From positions 91,848 to 155,847 of the forward strand of contig JANQRT010000066.1 in NCBI GenBank assembly GCA_028284385.1: a DNA stretch of 64,000 nucleotides. The letters are read 5' to 3'. The position numbers and the translations under genes were made by a program. The notes under the pieces are model-generated. The model saw only the letters and a list, made by a program, of their open reading frames with translations. It was not told where the DNA came from and ran no database searches. The stretch's first letter is position 1, and the number at the start of each line of letters is the position of its first letter. Below are positions 52,785 to 61,869 of the stretch, piece after piece. Source of the DNA: Opitutaceae bacterium (GTDB lineage: Bacteria > Verrucomicrobiota > Verrucomicrobiia > Opitutales > Opitutaceae).

Positions 52785-55181
52785 CTAATTTTGTTTTCTA
52801 ATCAAGATCGCCCAGTCCTGATCTCGATCGCTAGGCGGATTTCCTATAAATACCTTCTTTCCACCTCTGATTCTTTTAACCGATCCCTTCTCGAAAGCTC
52901 CGCCTTCGCGAGGATTGTACCACTGTACGGAGAACCGGCCAGAGGCCGCGCTGAGGTCGAGCTCGGTTCTACCTCCATCGGGAACATAGATGACATAAGT
53001 ATCGTCTTCGAGGGCCAGGCAATAGCGACTGTTGTCGGCTTCGGTATTTCCAACCAGCTCGTTCGCGTTCCGCATCCGCCAATAAGGGATGTCGTTGTTT
53101 TGGAAGAAATCGATAGCGTAGCCGCAAAATTCCCAAGACCTGTCTCGACTGCGAAAATCTTCGCAACGCAAATCGTTCTCCGGAAGCTGGTATCCAAAAT
53201 AGTACTCCACGCCAGCGCCGCCTGCCATGAAAGTCCCCCAGAGGGTATATTTACGGATATCGTCGATACCGTATGGATTCTCTTCGTCACCAGCCTTACC
53301 ATCAAATCCCTTGTATCCGGGATCTGGTGGCACTCCCAGACGAGCAGGGTTTTGCTCGTCATTCGCTACCACCCACGGCTTGCCAGCAGCGTAAGAAGCT
53401 TCTACCCAACGAAGGGTCTGCTTGTGGGCAGCGCTCCAGTGGTTTTGCAAGGACGTTCCCGTAAGCACGGACTGGTGTCCAAGAAGCCTCTTGTAGACCT
53501 GTTCCTGCTGACTAGGAAACGTGTGGATCACGATATTGTGATCGTAGGGATCCATGTTGAGAATGTACTCCGCCATGTCCCTCTGCTCCTCGTAAGTCTG
53601 GGTGTTTTCTTCTCCCAGATTCCAATTCAGGGCGAGATTGTGACTAAAGCGGGCGATGATCTCGCGCAGGTAAAGCTTACGCTCAGGGCCCAGCAATCCG
53701 CCATCTAGCGACTCGGGAATAATAGCGGGCTTGCGCGCAGCGCCTCGTCGGTTGTCATCGAGTTCGTTCTCTTGCAGCTTGAAGTGCAGGTAGATCCCTA
53801 AGGACTGCGCGTGAGTCAAAACGATGCCCCATTGGTCGAGCTTCGAACAATCGTAGTGGAATTTTGAATTCCGCTGGACGAATGGCCAAATATTGTCGCC
53901 ATCTCCTCCCGCATTATAAGTCAGGAAGGAAAAGACATTGGCTCCTTTGCCGGAAAGGTAGTTTAGAGCTCCTAGAAGATTCTTTCCTTTGCCATCCTGC
54001 CAGGTGGGATCGCCTTCGCGGTAGTCTCCTGCGTGAGGAGCCCAGGTTTTAAGTGGAAGGTTTGGCTTGTTCGCAATGGTATTGTCGAACTCGTCGTAGG
54101 CGAAAATGGTCTCTGGAGCATCGGCTCCCGCCTTGAGAAAAAAGTCGCCGGTACCGGCAAACCTGAGGTATCTCGCTCCTACGTATTCCAGTCTTCCCTT
54201 CCCACGGAAATCGCGACCTGACTTATCGCTTTCACCGACCACGAAGGAGCCACGCTTGCCATGAAAAGGATCTAGACCCTCGCCTACCGAGGGATCAATG
54301 GACGCGTCTTCTCCTTTAAAGAAAGATACCCGATAAGTCCATTCGCCTGGCAGATCGGGAGAAAGATGGGCTCGCCACTTGTTGCCCGAATCGGCGGAAG
54401 AATTCGCGGCATCGCCATCAGCAGCGAAATAGCCCGGCACCGTTCGCGTCAACGAACCCGACTCGTGAGCGAAAGTGACATACATGCTGTAGTCTAAAAA
54501 TGGATTCGGATCATTGTCGTGCTCATGAGCCCAAGGACCATCGAGCGTGACCGTGACGCTGTGCCACTGTTTAAGCTCGCCGCCTACAGCTACCGAACCA
54601 TCCCCATCCGATCCTCTCGGTTCAAAAAGGGCTGGACCGTCTTCGATCGAAGGACCCATTTGGGCCAGGCTTTTGTTCGTCTTACCTGGATCTCCCTCGA
54701 GTGGGAAAAACACGACCTTGCTCCAGCGCGCTTGGCTGAAATTCTCTCCGTCCTTCGAGCCGGCCTTGGCCTTCACCTCGATGATCTCTCCATCGTTTAT
54801 CGTAACCAAATCCCAGTTTCCCACGAAATTCGCTACGTTTGCTGCCGGAGAAACGATTCGCCCTAAGGAACGTCCGCCAATAATCACTTCGAAGGTGGAT
54901 TCCCCGGCAGCCTCGCCAACACAGTGAAGCTGAACGGTGAAACGACCATTACCCACCGGAACGGTTGTCTTAGTCGAGGCCTCTTTGACATTCGCCGTGT
55001 CGACAAGCAGTTGACCATCGCCGGCACTGACAAAACCGGTTCCTTCAATTGGGAACTCAGACGCGTTTAGGACGGTTTCACCAACCTGAGCAGCGGCTTG
55101 GAAAGCGAGGCCGCTTACAGAGATCGCGAAAGCGAAAACAGTTTGCAACAAGGGGAAATGGAAAAACGAGGGTTTCTTCAT
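52785..55181 (-). CDS. Secreted glycoside hydrolase with DUF5060 domain
   Basis: A 798-residue exported protein (signal 1-32, AFQAAAQ). N-terminal beta modules (about 35-170) resemble carbohydrate-binding domains. A DUF5060 beta-sandwich lies at about 205-300 (WHSVTVTLDGPWAHEHDNDPN, ADSGNKWRAHLSPDLPGEWTY). A TIM-barrel-like region covers about 330-690 with FLKAGADAPETIFAYDEFDN, NLALNWNLGEENTQTYEEQRD and the catalytic-Glu candidates in NLGEENTQ and VANDEQNP. A C-terminal putative collagen-binding-like beta domain follows (YVIYVPDGGRTELDL). Members cleave xylans, mannans or pectic glycans; the exact substrate is unknown. Confidence 0.88.
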   Translation of the reverse strand: MKKPSFFHFPLLQTVFAFAISVSGLAFQAAAQVGETVLNASEFPIEGTGFVSAGDGQLLVDTANVKEASTKTTVPVGNGRFTVQLHCVGEAAGESTFEVIIGGRSLGRIVSPAANVANFVGNWDLVTINDGEIIEVKAKAGSKDGENFSQARWSKVVFFPLEGDPGKTNKSLAQMGPSIEDGPALFEPRGSDGDGSVAVGGELKQWHSVTVTLDGPWAHEHDNDPNPFLDYSMYVTFAHESGSLTRTVPGYFAADGDAANSSADSGNKWRAHLSPDLPGEWTYRVSFFKGEDASIDPSVGEGLDPFHGKRGSFVVGESDKSGRDFRGKGRLEYVGARYLRFAGTGDFFLKAGADAPETIFAYDEFDNTIANKPNLPLKTWAPHAGDYREGDPTWQDGKGKNLLGALNYLSGKGANVFSFLTYNAGGDGDNIWPFVQRNSKFHYDCSKLDQWGIVLTHAQSLGIYLHFKLQENELDDNRRGAARKPAIIPESLDGGLLGPERKLYLREIIARFSHNLALNWNLGEENTQTYEEQRDMAEYILNMDPYDHNIVIHTFPSQQEQVYKRLLGHQSVLTGTSLQNHWSAAHKQTLRWVEASYAAGKPWVVANDEQNPARLGVPPDPGYKGFDGKAGDEENPYGIDDIRKYTLWGTFMAGGAGVEYYFGYQLPENDLRCEDFRSRDRSWEFCGYAIDFFQNNDIPYWRMRNANELVGNTEADNSRYCLALEDDTYVIYVPDGGRTELDLSAASGRFSVQWYNPREGGAFEKGSVKRIRGGKKVFIGNPPSDRDQDWAILIRKQN

Positions 55182-55314
55182 AGTGGCTTAAAAAATGAAG
55201 AGGAGACCTTGCGGATTCCATCCACTACTCGCAAGCCTATCCGACCTAATTCATCAAACTCGTATCTCACTCCCTATTCAGATGAAAGAAACGAGGTACG
55301 ACTCCGCTTTGGGC

Positions 55315-56337
55315 TTAGTTCAAATAGTCCTTGTATTTTCGATACAGTCCGCGGAATTGATGGTAGCTCAATCCAAGAAGACTGGCCGCCTGACTTTGAT
55401 GGTAATTGCAAGCGGTCAAAGCCCTTTTGAGACTTCTCAGCTCGAGATCTCTCACTTGCTCCGAAAGAGTCAATGGCGGGTCCGAGTCGTTTTCTTCATC
55501 CTTTGGATGAGGATCGGAAAGCAAATCCGCCTCAGACCGGTAAGGATCGACGAAGGGATCGAACTCGATCTCCGAGATAACGCCACCACCGCACCGATAG
55601 ACGCTACGCTCCACCACATTCTTCAGCTCGCGAATGTTTCCAGGCCAGGCATAAGCGTTGAGCTTGTCGATGGCCGAAGACGAGAAGCTAGGCACGTCCT
55701 CTTGACCCAGCTCGTGAGCCATGGAAACCGCGAAATGCTGAGCCAAGTATATGATATCCTCTCTTCGAGCTCGAAGAGGGGGCAGATACAAGACATCGAA
55801 AGAGAGCCGATCCAGTAGATCCTGCTTGAATTTATCGGCCGCAGCCAGTTCGGGGAGGTCGGCATTGGTCGCCCCCACAATACGAACGTCGACATGAACG
55901 GGAGCCGAACTCCCCACTCTTTCGAAAACGCCATATTCTACTGCTCTCAAGACCTTCTCTTGAACGGGAATGGAAACCAATCCGATCTCATCAAGAAAAA
56001 GCGTTCCTCCCTCAGCAGCCTCAAAGCGACCCTGTCGCCTTTTCTGAGCGCCCGTAAAGGCTCCCGCCTCGTGACCGAAAAGCTCCGATTCCAAGACAGA
56101 TTCGGCGAGGGCCGAGCAGTTCAATGCAACGAGGGGCCCCTGCCAACGCTTTGAGAGATAATGAAGGCGAGCAGCAGCCAGCTCCTTTCCCGTGCCTCGT
56201 TCTCCTATCAGCAGAACGGGTCGATCCACCTTCGCTACCTGAGAAAGGCGTTCCTGAAATCCAAGAAACGCCTCGGAGACTCCAAGAGCTTCGGGAATGT
56301 TGCGAGTCGAGTAGGGAAAGTCGGATTCCTGGTCCAT
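55315..56337 (-). CDS. pspF: PspF-type sigma-54 enhancer-binding activator
   Basis: A 340-residue AAA+ activator starting at the ATG of MDQESDFPYSTR; a TTG at 56358 would add seven residues. Walker A is GERGTGKE (45-52), the sigma-54 contact loop is GAFTGA (92-97), and Walker B is GGTLFLDEIG. The C-terminal Fis-type HTH is LTACNYHQSQAASLLGLSYHQF. There is no receiver or GAF domain, as in PspF, which is inhibited by PspA. It is divergent from pspA, with a 176-base shared control region. This gives the regulator, target promoter and operon in one place. Confidence 0.93.
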   Translation of the reverse strand: MDQESDFPYSTRNIPEALGVSEAFLGFQERLSQVAKVDRPVLLIGERGTGKELAAARLHYLSKRWQGPLVALNCSALAESVLESELFGHEAGAFTGAQKRRQGRFEAAEGGTLFLDEIGLVSIPVQEKVLRAVEYGVFERVGSSAPVHVDVRIVGATNADLPELAAADKFKQDLLDRLSFDVLYLPPLRARREDIIYLAQHFAVSMAHELGQEDVPSFSSSAIDKLNAYAWPGNIRELKNVVERSVYRCGGGVISEIEFDPFVDPYRSEADLLSDPHPKDEENDSDPPLTLSEQVRDLELRSLKRALTACNYHQSQAASLLGLSYHQFRGLYRKYKDYLN

Positions 56338-56346
56338 ACCAATGGC

Positions 56347-56362
56347 GAATTTAGCCAAATTC
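56347..56362. promoter_or_regulatory. Candidate PspF upstream activating sequence
   Basis: GAATTT-AGCC-AAATTC is a 16-base palindrome (56347-56362) between pspF and pspA. It lies about 100 bases upstream of the proposed sigma-54 promoter, the usual distance for enhancer binding. An AT-rich stretch (about 56400-56460) follows and could be bent by IHF. Confidence 0.4.
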
Positions 56363-56463
56363 CTGCCAATTTAACCTCGAATTGCCAAGAGATTTCGCGA
56401 ATTTAAAAAACTGAATATTTTAAATATTTCTCTATCAATAGATTATACAAATTAAAATTTCAT

Positions 56464-56479
56464 TGGCATGCGGTGTGGT
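56464..56479 (+). promoter_or_regulatory. Candidate sigma-54 (-24/-12) promoter of psp operon
   Basis: TGGCATG-CGGT-GTGGT (56464-56479) matches the sigma-54 consensus TGGCACG-N4-TTGCW at the -24 GG and most of the -24 box. At -12 it has GG where GC is usual. It is 34 bases upstream of the pspA start and downstream of the palindrome at 56347. Confidence 0.55.
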
Positions 56480-56513
56480 ATAGGAAGCCGAGAATTTAAA
56501 CAAAGGAAAACAG

Positions 56514-57197
56514 ATGGGAATATTTACCAGATTCAAAGACATAGTGAGCTCGAACATCAACGCCATGCTCGATAAAGCCGAGGATCCGGAGAAGATGATC
56601 AAGCTCATGATTCAGGAGATGGAAGACACTTTGGTGGAAATCAAAGCGTCTTGCGCCGGAGCGATGGCTTCCAAGACCAAGGTCGGCCGCGCCCTTAACG
56701 AAGTGAAAGCGAAAGCCGAGGATTGGGAGGCTAAGGCCAAGCTTGCAGTGAGTAAGGGTCGTGACGACTTGGCCAAGGAGGCTCTCGTTGAGAAGAGAAA
56801 CTTCACCAATGAAGTCGAGCGCCTCGAAGCGGATGTGGCTCAGTTAGACGGTGTGATCCATCAATACCACGAGGATATTGAGCAGCTTGAGCAGAAGCTA
56901 GCCAACGCTAGAAAAAAGCGCCAGACTCTCATTCAACGCCACGTTCAAGCCCAGAAGCGCTATCGCGCCCAGACGGCCATTCGCAAAATCAACAACTCCG
57001 ACGCTTTCGCTCGCTTCGAGGCTTTCCAAAACCGCATCGAACGAATGGAAGCCGATGCCAACCTTGTGAACGCAAAGGCTAAAGCAAGCCTAGCCGACGA
57101 GTTTGCCGGCCTTGAAAAAGACGAAGCTATTGATAACGAGCTTGCCGCTCTGAAGGAAGATCTGGATACTAGAAAAGCAACTAAGACCGCTGAATAA
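56514..57197 (+). CDS. pspA: Phage shock protein A (PspA/IM30 family)
   Basis: A 227-residue peripheral membrane protein of the PspA/Vipp1 ESCRT-III-like family, nearly all alpha-helical and coiled coil. The N-terminal amphipathic helix (MGIFTRFKDIVSSNINAMLDKAEDPEKMIKL) and the conserved LVEIKASCAGAMASKTKVGRALNEV segment are present. It scaffolds damaged inner membrane and inhibits PspF. A good AAAGGAAAA precedes the ATG. It is the first gene of a pspA-pspB-pspC operon with 33 nt and 8 nt gaps. Confidence 0.97.
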   Translation: MGIFTRFKDIVSSNINAMLDKAEDPEKMIKLMIQEMEDTLVEIKASCAGAMASKTKVGRALNEVKAKAEDWEAKAKLAVSKGRDDLAKEALVEKRNFTNEVERLEADVAQLDGVIHQYHEDIEQLEQKLANARKKRQTLIQRHVQAQKRYRAQTAIRKINNSDAFARFEAFQNRIERMEADANLVNAKAKASLADEFAGLEKDEAIDNELAALKEDLDTRKATKTAE

Positions 57198-57230
57198 GCG
57201 AATGGTCTTTAGAATCCTGCAAAGAGATAA

Positions 57231-57461
57231 ATGATCGATCCATACTTAATCCCAATCGCAATCGTCTTCATCGTAATCGGCATACCGACACTGTGCGTTA
57301 CGGCGATTGTACTAGCGAAAATGGGTGGAAGAAAACATAGGCGCAAAGAGGCAACTCTCGAGGTAGAGGAAACCAAGGTCATGCAGGAAATTCATAAAGG
57401 GCTGAACAAGCTCGAGAAGCGTATCGAAGCCCTTGAAACCATAATTATCGACAAGAAATAA
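57231..57461 (+). CDS. PspB-like membrane protein
   Basis: A 76-residue protein with one N-terminal transmembrane helix (IPIAIVFIVIGIPTLCVTAIVLA) and a charged helical tail with heptads (LNKLEKRIEALETIII). It occupies the pspB position, 33 nt after pspA and 8 nt before pspC, and has the right size. In gammaproteobacteria PspB binds PspC and relieves PspA inhibition of PspF. Sequence identity to E. coli PspB looks low, so the call rests on topology and context. Confidence 0.75.
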   Translation: MIDPYLIPIAIVFIVIGIPTLCVTAIVLAKMGGRKHRRKEATLEVEETKVMQEIHKGLNKLEKRIEALETIIIDKK

Positions 57462-57469
57462 ATTTAGCA

Positions 57470-57835
57470 ATGAGCCAAAGACTTTACAGATCCCGCGACG
57501 GGATGATCTTCGGAGTGTGCAAGGGCATGGCCAATCATTTCGATATATCAGCATTTTGGTTACGCTTAGCGCTGGTAGTCGCGTTTTTCGTGACTGGCTT
57601 CTTTTCCATCATCATCGCCTACATTGTGGCGGCTTTGATCATTAAACTGGAACCGGTTATCCAACCGCAAACAGAGGCTGAAGAAGAGTTCTATCAATCC
57701 TACACCTCATCCGGCAGCCTTGGACTGAGTCGTCTAAAATCGAAGTTCGATTCGCTAGACCAGAGGATCAGGCGTATCGAAAGTTACGTTACCAATAAGG
57801 CTTACGATTGGGAGAGACGCCTACACGGCGAATAG
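57470..57835 (+). CDS. pspC: PspC domain protein
   Basis: A 121-residue inner-membrane protein with the PspC domain (RLYRSRDGMIFGVCKGMANHFDISAFWLRLALV, about 4-36) and a following transmembrane helix (FFSIIIAYIVAALIIK). The C-terminal part is a soluble helix pair (LSRLKSKFDSLDQRIRRIESYV). It starts 8 nt after the PspB-like gene, so the two are translationally close. It is the membrane sensor of the Psp response and terminates at 57858-57885. Confidence 0.93.
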   Translation: MSQRLYRSRDGMIFGVCKGMANHFDISAFWLRLALVVAFFVTGFFSIIIAYIVAALIIKLEPVIQPQTEAEEEFYQSYTSSGSLGLSRLKSKFDSLDQRIRRIESYVTNKAYDWERRLHGE

Positions 57836-57857
57836 ACTCACCTCGATTGCGAATCCG

Positions 57858-57885
57858 AAGACGACTTATCCAGTCGTCTTTTTTT
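57858..57885 (+). terminator. Rho-independent terminator after pspC
   Basis: AAGACGACT (57858-57866) pairs with AGTCGTCTT (57872-57880) around a 5-nt loop and runs into seven T's (57879-57885). It lies 23 nt after the pspC stop and ends the psp operon. Confidence 0.93.
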
Positions 57886-57904
57886 GGATACTTCTAGGAG
57901 GAAT

Positions 57905-58981
57905 TTAGCCGCGTAGGCGAAAATAGAGCAAAAGATCTTCGATCATCAGCCGCGCTTCCTCGATACGTTTCGCCTTTCGTTCCTCAGGAATAGCAAGCAG
58001 CGACGAGCTCTTGATAGCGTCCAAAAGGGAGACAGGAGATTTTTTACTGAGATCGGCAATTCGATTGATGGATTCGCTGAAGGCCTTCTTTCGAGCGGCG
58101 TCGCTGGGCAAATCGAGAAAGTAGGCATTCCATTCGATAAAGCCCGGATCCAACATCTTTTCGCCAAGCGTATTCCAATGCCAAAAAGTGCCATTGGAGG
58201 CATTCTCGGCGAAGTCCCTCCATTGGAACAGAAGATAGTCATAGTCCAATTCCACCATGGAATAGCGTAGCTTTACCTTCGCCTTTCCGAAAACACCGCT
58301 CCCTGACTTTTCATTATGGTTGTGCAGCCAAGGAATAGCCAAGTAATAGAATAGGTTCTGATCGCGAATTCCGCGCGGCTTAACGACTGGAACGCGAGAA
58401 GAATCCTTAAGCGGAATGCTGTCGGGCAACTTGAGCCGGTCGAGTAGAGCAAGTAGTCGATTTTGACGGTCGAGCAGATTGATGGCATCCGCCCATGGCT
58501 CGACATCGATTGTAGTAGAAAATTCATCACTACCAAAGGAATTGACCAATTCCCTCCATTCCGAGAGGTGCTGCTGATAGTAGTCACTAGACTCGATGTA
58601 GATTTGCAACAGCTCAGAGAAAACCTCGTCGCGCTTCGCTTCCGAATCCTGAGACAATGCGCAAGCAACCAGGGGTACGGCAAGCGGTCTATCTTCATCA
58701 CGCAGCGTATTTAAATACAAGTGACTCGGCATTTCCTTACGACCATTGAATGACTCCTTCAACTCGTCTACGCAGAGCGAGCAGGTTAGCCGATAGACAT
58801 GGATGGAGTCATGAGAATCGGTTCCGCTGCCTAGCCAATCGATCGAAGCCGCCCTTAAGGTCTTAGCCGTATAAGACATTTGGGCACGGTCCTGAGCGAC
58901 TCCCCTATTTCCATGCAGCAGCAAAGGCAGAGCCAGAAGGGCGATGGCTTGAAGAAATCCGCGAACAGAAACGACAGACAT
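57905..58981 (-). CDS. Hypothetical exported protein
   Basis: A 358-residue protein with a signal peptide (MSVVSVRGFLQAIALLALPLLLHG). The mature part is mainly helical with a Cys pair in LTCSLCVDELKESF. Segments such as PWADAINLLDRQNRLLALLDRL and FFLDL-like YFLDLPSDAARKKAF are conserved-looking but not assigned to a family. I use the ATG at 58981 rather than a TTG three codons upstream. It converges on pspC and lies 48 nt downstream of the glycosidase gene on the same strand, so it may be co-transcribed with it. No function is assigned. Confidence 0.7.
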   Translation of the reverse strand: MSVVSVRGFLQAIALLALPLLLHGNRGVAQDRAQMSYTAKTLRAASIDWLGSGTDSHDSIHVYRLTCSLCVDELKESFNGRKEMPSHLYLNTLRDEDRPLAVPLVACALSQDSEAKRDEVFSELLQIYIESSDYYQQHLSEWRELVNSFGSDEFSTTIDVEPWADAINLLDRQNRLLALLDRLKLPDSIPLKDSSRVPVVKPRGIRDQNLFYYLAIPWLHNHNEKSGSGVFGKAKVKLRYSMVELDYDYLLFQWRDFAENASNGTFWHWNTLGEKMLDPGFIEWNAYFLDLPSDAARKKAFSESINRIADLSKKSPVSLLDAIKSSSLLAIPEERKAKRIEEARLMIEDLLLYFRLRG

Positions 58982-59029
58982 AGCAATCAATTCTAAAATT
59001 TCGGCATGTTTATAGAGGCGACAAATCGA

Positions 59030-60757
59030 CTACTCGTTTTGGCCTAGCCAATTCGCCAGCAAGATGAATACGGATGCGCTGGAGGAGAAGCTCGGACAAC
59101 GTTGCCCTTCTCCCGAATGCGGACTGTAGCTTTCCCACATTCGACCGTCCTCAGCCGCAACGCGGCAAAAGCGATCCGCAATGGTCCAGGCTAAACCCTG
59201 TTCACCCGCCGCAAGTAGAGCATTGAAAATCAAATACGTCGAAGTCGGCCACAAGGGCCCCAACCGATAGCCCTCGTCGCGAGGAGGAGCCTCCTCGAAA
59301 TACTGCATCATCACGCCATGGGGCGAAAGCAATGGACCACCCTCGGACAGGTCGCCCACCAGATTTTTTCTAACCTTGTCCGGGAGACGGTCCCCTAGCA
59401 GAAGCGGTATGCAATTAAAGAGGAGTTCTATGTTTTTAGGTCTTTTCTTTCCTTCGAAAAGAGTGATGAAGCGGCCTGCCCTCGCCCGCTCTCTTAAAAG
59501 CTTCCGAGTAAAGGATTTGGATCTTCGGGACCAGGCATTGGCTTCAGATCGCTTTCCCAAATGCCGAGCAATCTCTTCAAGCGTATCCATTTGCAGGATA
59601 AGATACGTGGCAAGATCAACGCCCTCGACTGGCAAACCATCTTCAAAAAGAGAGGAATGATCCCATCCGCACTCGTTTACATTGAGATAGGCGGGAAAAC
59701 CATTGTCATCGTCATCTCGATACGCAAACCACCAATCGACATTTCTGCCTAGCGCTGGATAGGCTTCCTTGAGGAAAGCGGAAATCCGCTTCTTCGGAAA
59801 ACGCCGCATGAACTGGGAAACAGTCCAACCAAAAATAGGAGCGGTGGCAAACGCGTATTGAACCTCCAAATTCGTCATGTGATCTGGAAAGGATCCGCTA
59901 GGCGACTGTTTCTCGATAAATAGGCGGAGCATGTTCAACCCCATTTCCAGATCCGCCTCGGCAATCGCCAACGCATTGAAGCAGCTATCCCAAGCCCAAA
60001 CCTTATTGGGCCATCGACGCGACATGAACACGCATGGATAGGCGATATGGCCCTCGGCAGGAACTTGTAGTTGCCAGAGCAAATACCAAGCGAAAGTGGA
60101 AGCATCATAATACCTAGCAGCAACTTCCGGCATTCGCTTACGAAAAGCCATCCATTCATTCCTCGTATCCACAGCGGCCTTACTGACGGACGGCAGGCGA
60201 TCTTTCCACTTCTCTCCGAAACGGCTGATGCGAACAAAACCTTCCACTGTTCCTTTTGACCGGAAAATCATCGCATAAGGCAGGTCGTTGTAGGGACCGA
60301 CCTCCCCGTAAACGGTTCTCGTCTGTTCGATTTTCAATGTAGTGCCACGACCTGCTCGATACATCTGTTTGCATAGGCCGTTGTAGTCGTGAAGCACTAC
60401 ACTGTCAGGTTCAGGCTGCTGAATGGAGCTCACCGACTTGGTGGGCATGAGCTTCAAGTAGGCTCCATTCACCGAAACGCCCACCGTCTCGGGATCAAGG
60501 AAAGCCACTTTTGCTGAACCGCCCTCAAAGGAAAGCTTCACCTCGCCCGAATCGCATTCCCAGTCGTAGATCAATTCGCGCTTTCCTCTAAATATGCCAA
60601 TCTGAGTGTAGTCGTGAGACCATTGCCTAGCCCCTACTTTATAAACGCTGTGAGTCTTTATGTCGGCGATCATCAACCTGCCCGTAGGCCCACGAAAGAG
60701 TTTCAGATAGGAGCCGGAACGACCATATGGAATGACCACACAGTCCAAGGGGTTCAT
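59030..60757 (-). CDS. GH63/GH37-like (alpha/alpha)6 glycoside hydrolase
   Basis: A 575-residue enzyme starting at the ATG of MNPLDCVVIPYG. The N-terminal ~210 residues are beta-rich. The C-terminal (alpha/alpha)6 barrel carries VWAWDSCFNALAIAEADLEMG, NVNECGWDHSSLFEDG and RLGPLWPTSTYLIFNALL, which resemble the MGH1-like/GH63 clade (alpha-glucosidases, mannosylglycerate hydrolase). There is no signal peptide, so it probably acts in the cytoplasm on a small alpha-glucoside or mannoside. The Asp of WAWDS and an acidic residue in the WDHSS region are candidate catalytic residues. Start after an upstream GTG extension is discounted. Confidence 0.85.
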   Translation of the reverse strand: MNPLDCVVIPYGRSGSYLKLFRGPTGRLMIADIKTHSVYKVGARQWSHDYTQIGIFRGKRELIYDWECDSGEVKLSFEGGSAKVAFLDPETVGVSVNGAYLKLMPTKSVSSIQQPEPDSVVLHDYNGLCKQMYRAGRGTTLKIEQTRTVYGEVGPYNDLPYAMIFRSKGTVEGFVRISRFGEKWKDRLPSVSKAAVDTRNEWMAFRKRMPEVAARYYDASTFAWYLLWQLQVPAEGHIAYPCVFMSRRWPNKVWAWDSCFNALAIAEADLEMGLNMLRLFIEKQSPSGSFPDHMTNLEVQYAFATAPIFGWTVSQFMRRFPKKRISAFLKEAYPALGRNVDWWFAYRDDDDNGFPAYLNVNECGWDHSSLFEDGLPVEGVDLATYLILQMDTLEEIARHLGKRSEANAWSRRSKSFTRKLLRERARAGRFITLFEGKKRPKNIELLFNCIPLLLGDRLPDKVRKNLVGDLSEGGPLLSPHGVMMQYFEEAPPRDEGYRLGPLWPTSTYLIFNALLAAGEQGLAWTIADRFCRVAAEDGRMWESYSPHSGEGQRCPSFSSSASVFILLANWLGQNE

Positions 60758-60896
60758 GGGAAGCGAACGCGACACCCCTAACACATAAACGATCCATCAG
60801 GTGGAGCATCAAGGCTCTTTTTCCAATTCAGCGGTAACGAGAAAAAGGTCGTCAAAAGAATTGAGATGGGGAGAGGATTCGCCAAGCTTCTCAATA

Positions 60897-61322
60897 ATGA
60901 GTTCTCCAGAGGCCAAGTTCGATAACGCCCTTTCCAATTTGAAGAAAGAGAGCTATCGGATTACAGAACCGAGAAAGGCGCTGCTGAAACTGCTCATTGA
61001 CAGCTCCCATCCCAAATCCGCCGACGACTTGCATTCCGAATTGGGAGAGAAAAGCTACGATTTGGTCACGGTCTATAGAAACTTGGAGACCTTCGAGCAG
61101 GCCGGAATCGTCAATCGAATGCCGACAGAGTCCGGCAAATCGCTGTACGAACTAAACGAAGCCCAGCACCATTATCATCATATCATTTGCCGCAAGTGCC
61201 ACCGAGCGGAAAAGCTAGACCATTGCGAAGTCGAAAAGCTGGAATTGCTAGCCAAGAACCTCGGCTATTCGGAAGTGACACACGTGCTGGAATTGTACGG
61301 GGTCTGCGAAGATTGCCGCTGA
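60897..61322 (+). CDS. Fur family transcriptional repressor (Zur/Fur-like)
   Basis: A 141-residue metal-dependent repressor starting at MSSPEAKFDNALS. The winged helix includes YRITEPRKALLKLL and YDLVTVYRNLETFEQAGI. The metal sites are HHYHHIICRKCH (with the structural CxxC at Cys98/Cys101) and the second CxxC at Cys137/Cys140. The His-rich HHYHHIICRKC suggests Zur or Fur, but the metal cannot be told. It is followed convergently by a MerC-like gene 5 nt away. An inverted repeat upstream of that gene could be its operator. Confidence 0.94.
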   Translation: MSSPEAKFDNALSNLKKESYRITEPRKALLKLLIDSSHPKSADDLHSELGEKSYDLVTVYRNLETFEQAGIVNRMPTESGKSLYELNEAQHHYHHIICRKCHRAEKLDHCEVEKLELLAKNLGYSEVTHVLELYGVCEDCR

Positions 61323-61327
61323 ATAAG

Positions 61328-61732
61328 CTAATCGGCTTCCGAGCAATCCTGACAAGGCTTGGAAGCGAGCCAGTTCAGGGTATGGCCGCTAATAATCAAA
61401 AGCCCGCCCGTCACCGTCACCATGGGTTCGAAAACTTCGGAAACCAGAGGCCGGAGCAAAAGGAAAGCCAGCAGACCGGAAAGAAAAAGAACGACGACCA
61501 GCAGATTCTCGTGAAGCTTGAAACCGCGGTAGCCAGCGTATCCAACGAGCACCGTTATGATTACGATCATCGCCGTTTCAACGCCCTCGCCAGCCAGGAA
61601 CTCCATTCCCATAATGGGAAGCGCGCTTAGCAAAAGCGGAGCCGCCAAGCAGTGAATGCCGCAAGCGATGGAGAGACCGATTCCGAGAAAATCCCATTTC
61701 GGGCTTAGGGCTGATGCTTTCGTTGCTTTCAC
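61328..61732 (-). CDS. MerC domain-containing inner-membrane protein
   Basis: A 134-residue protein with four predicted transmembrane helices. The MerC-like core is LGIGLSIACGIHCLAAPLLLSALPIMG, with the metal-binding cysteines in ACGIHC (Cys24 and Cys28). A second Cys pair, CQDC, lies at the C-terminus. The GTG start is supported by this alignment. MerC takes up Hg2+ in mercury operons, but Fur-linked MerC-like proteins may transport other metals. It converges on the Fur-family gene (5 nt between stops). Confidence 0.88.
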   Translation of the reverse strand: MKATKASALSPKWDFLGIGLSIACGIHCLAAPLLLSALPIMGMEFLAGEGVETAMIVIITVLVGYAGYRGFKLHENLLVVVLFLSGLLAFLLLRPLVSEVFEPMVTVTGGLLIISGHTLNWLASKPCQDCSEAD

Positions 61733-61763
61733 AGTTCTGAGGAACGTTAGCTATCGCAATCTA

Positions 61764-61784
61764 TTTGCATAAATAAAGCAAATT
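61764..61784. promoter_or_regulatory. Candidate Fur/Zur-type operator between merC-like gene and msrA
   Basis: ATTTGC (61764-61769) and GCAAAT (61779-61784) form a 6-bp inverted repeat with a 9-nt AT-rich spacer, a 21-bp dyad of about the size of Fur-family boxes. It lies 31 nt upstream of the MerC-like start and 85 nt upstream of msrA. Confidence 0.4.
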
Positions 61785-61869
61785 CTCTGCCTTAATCGAC
61801 AATCTTTCTCAACTAAGCAGGTATTCAATTGTCCTCTGAGGGACGTTTAACTAAGAAAGCCATCCGATT

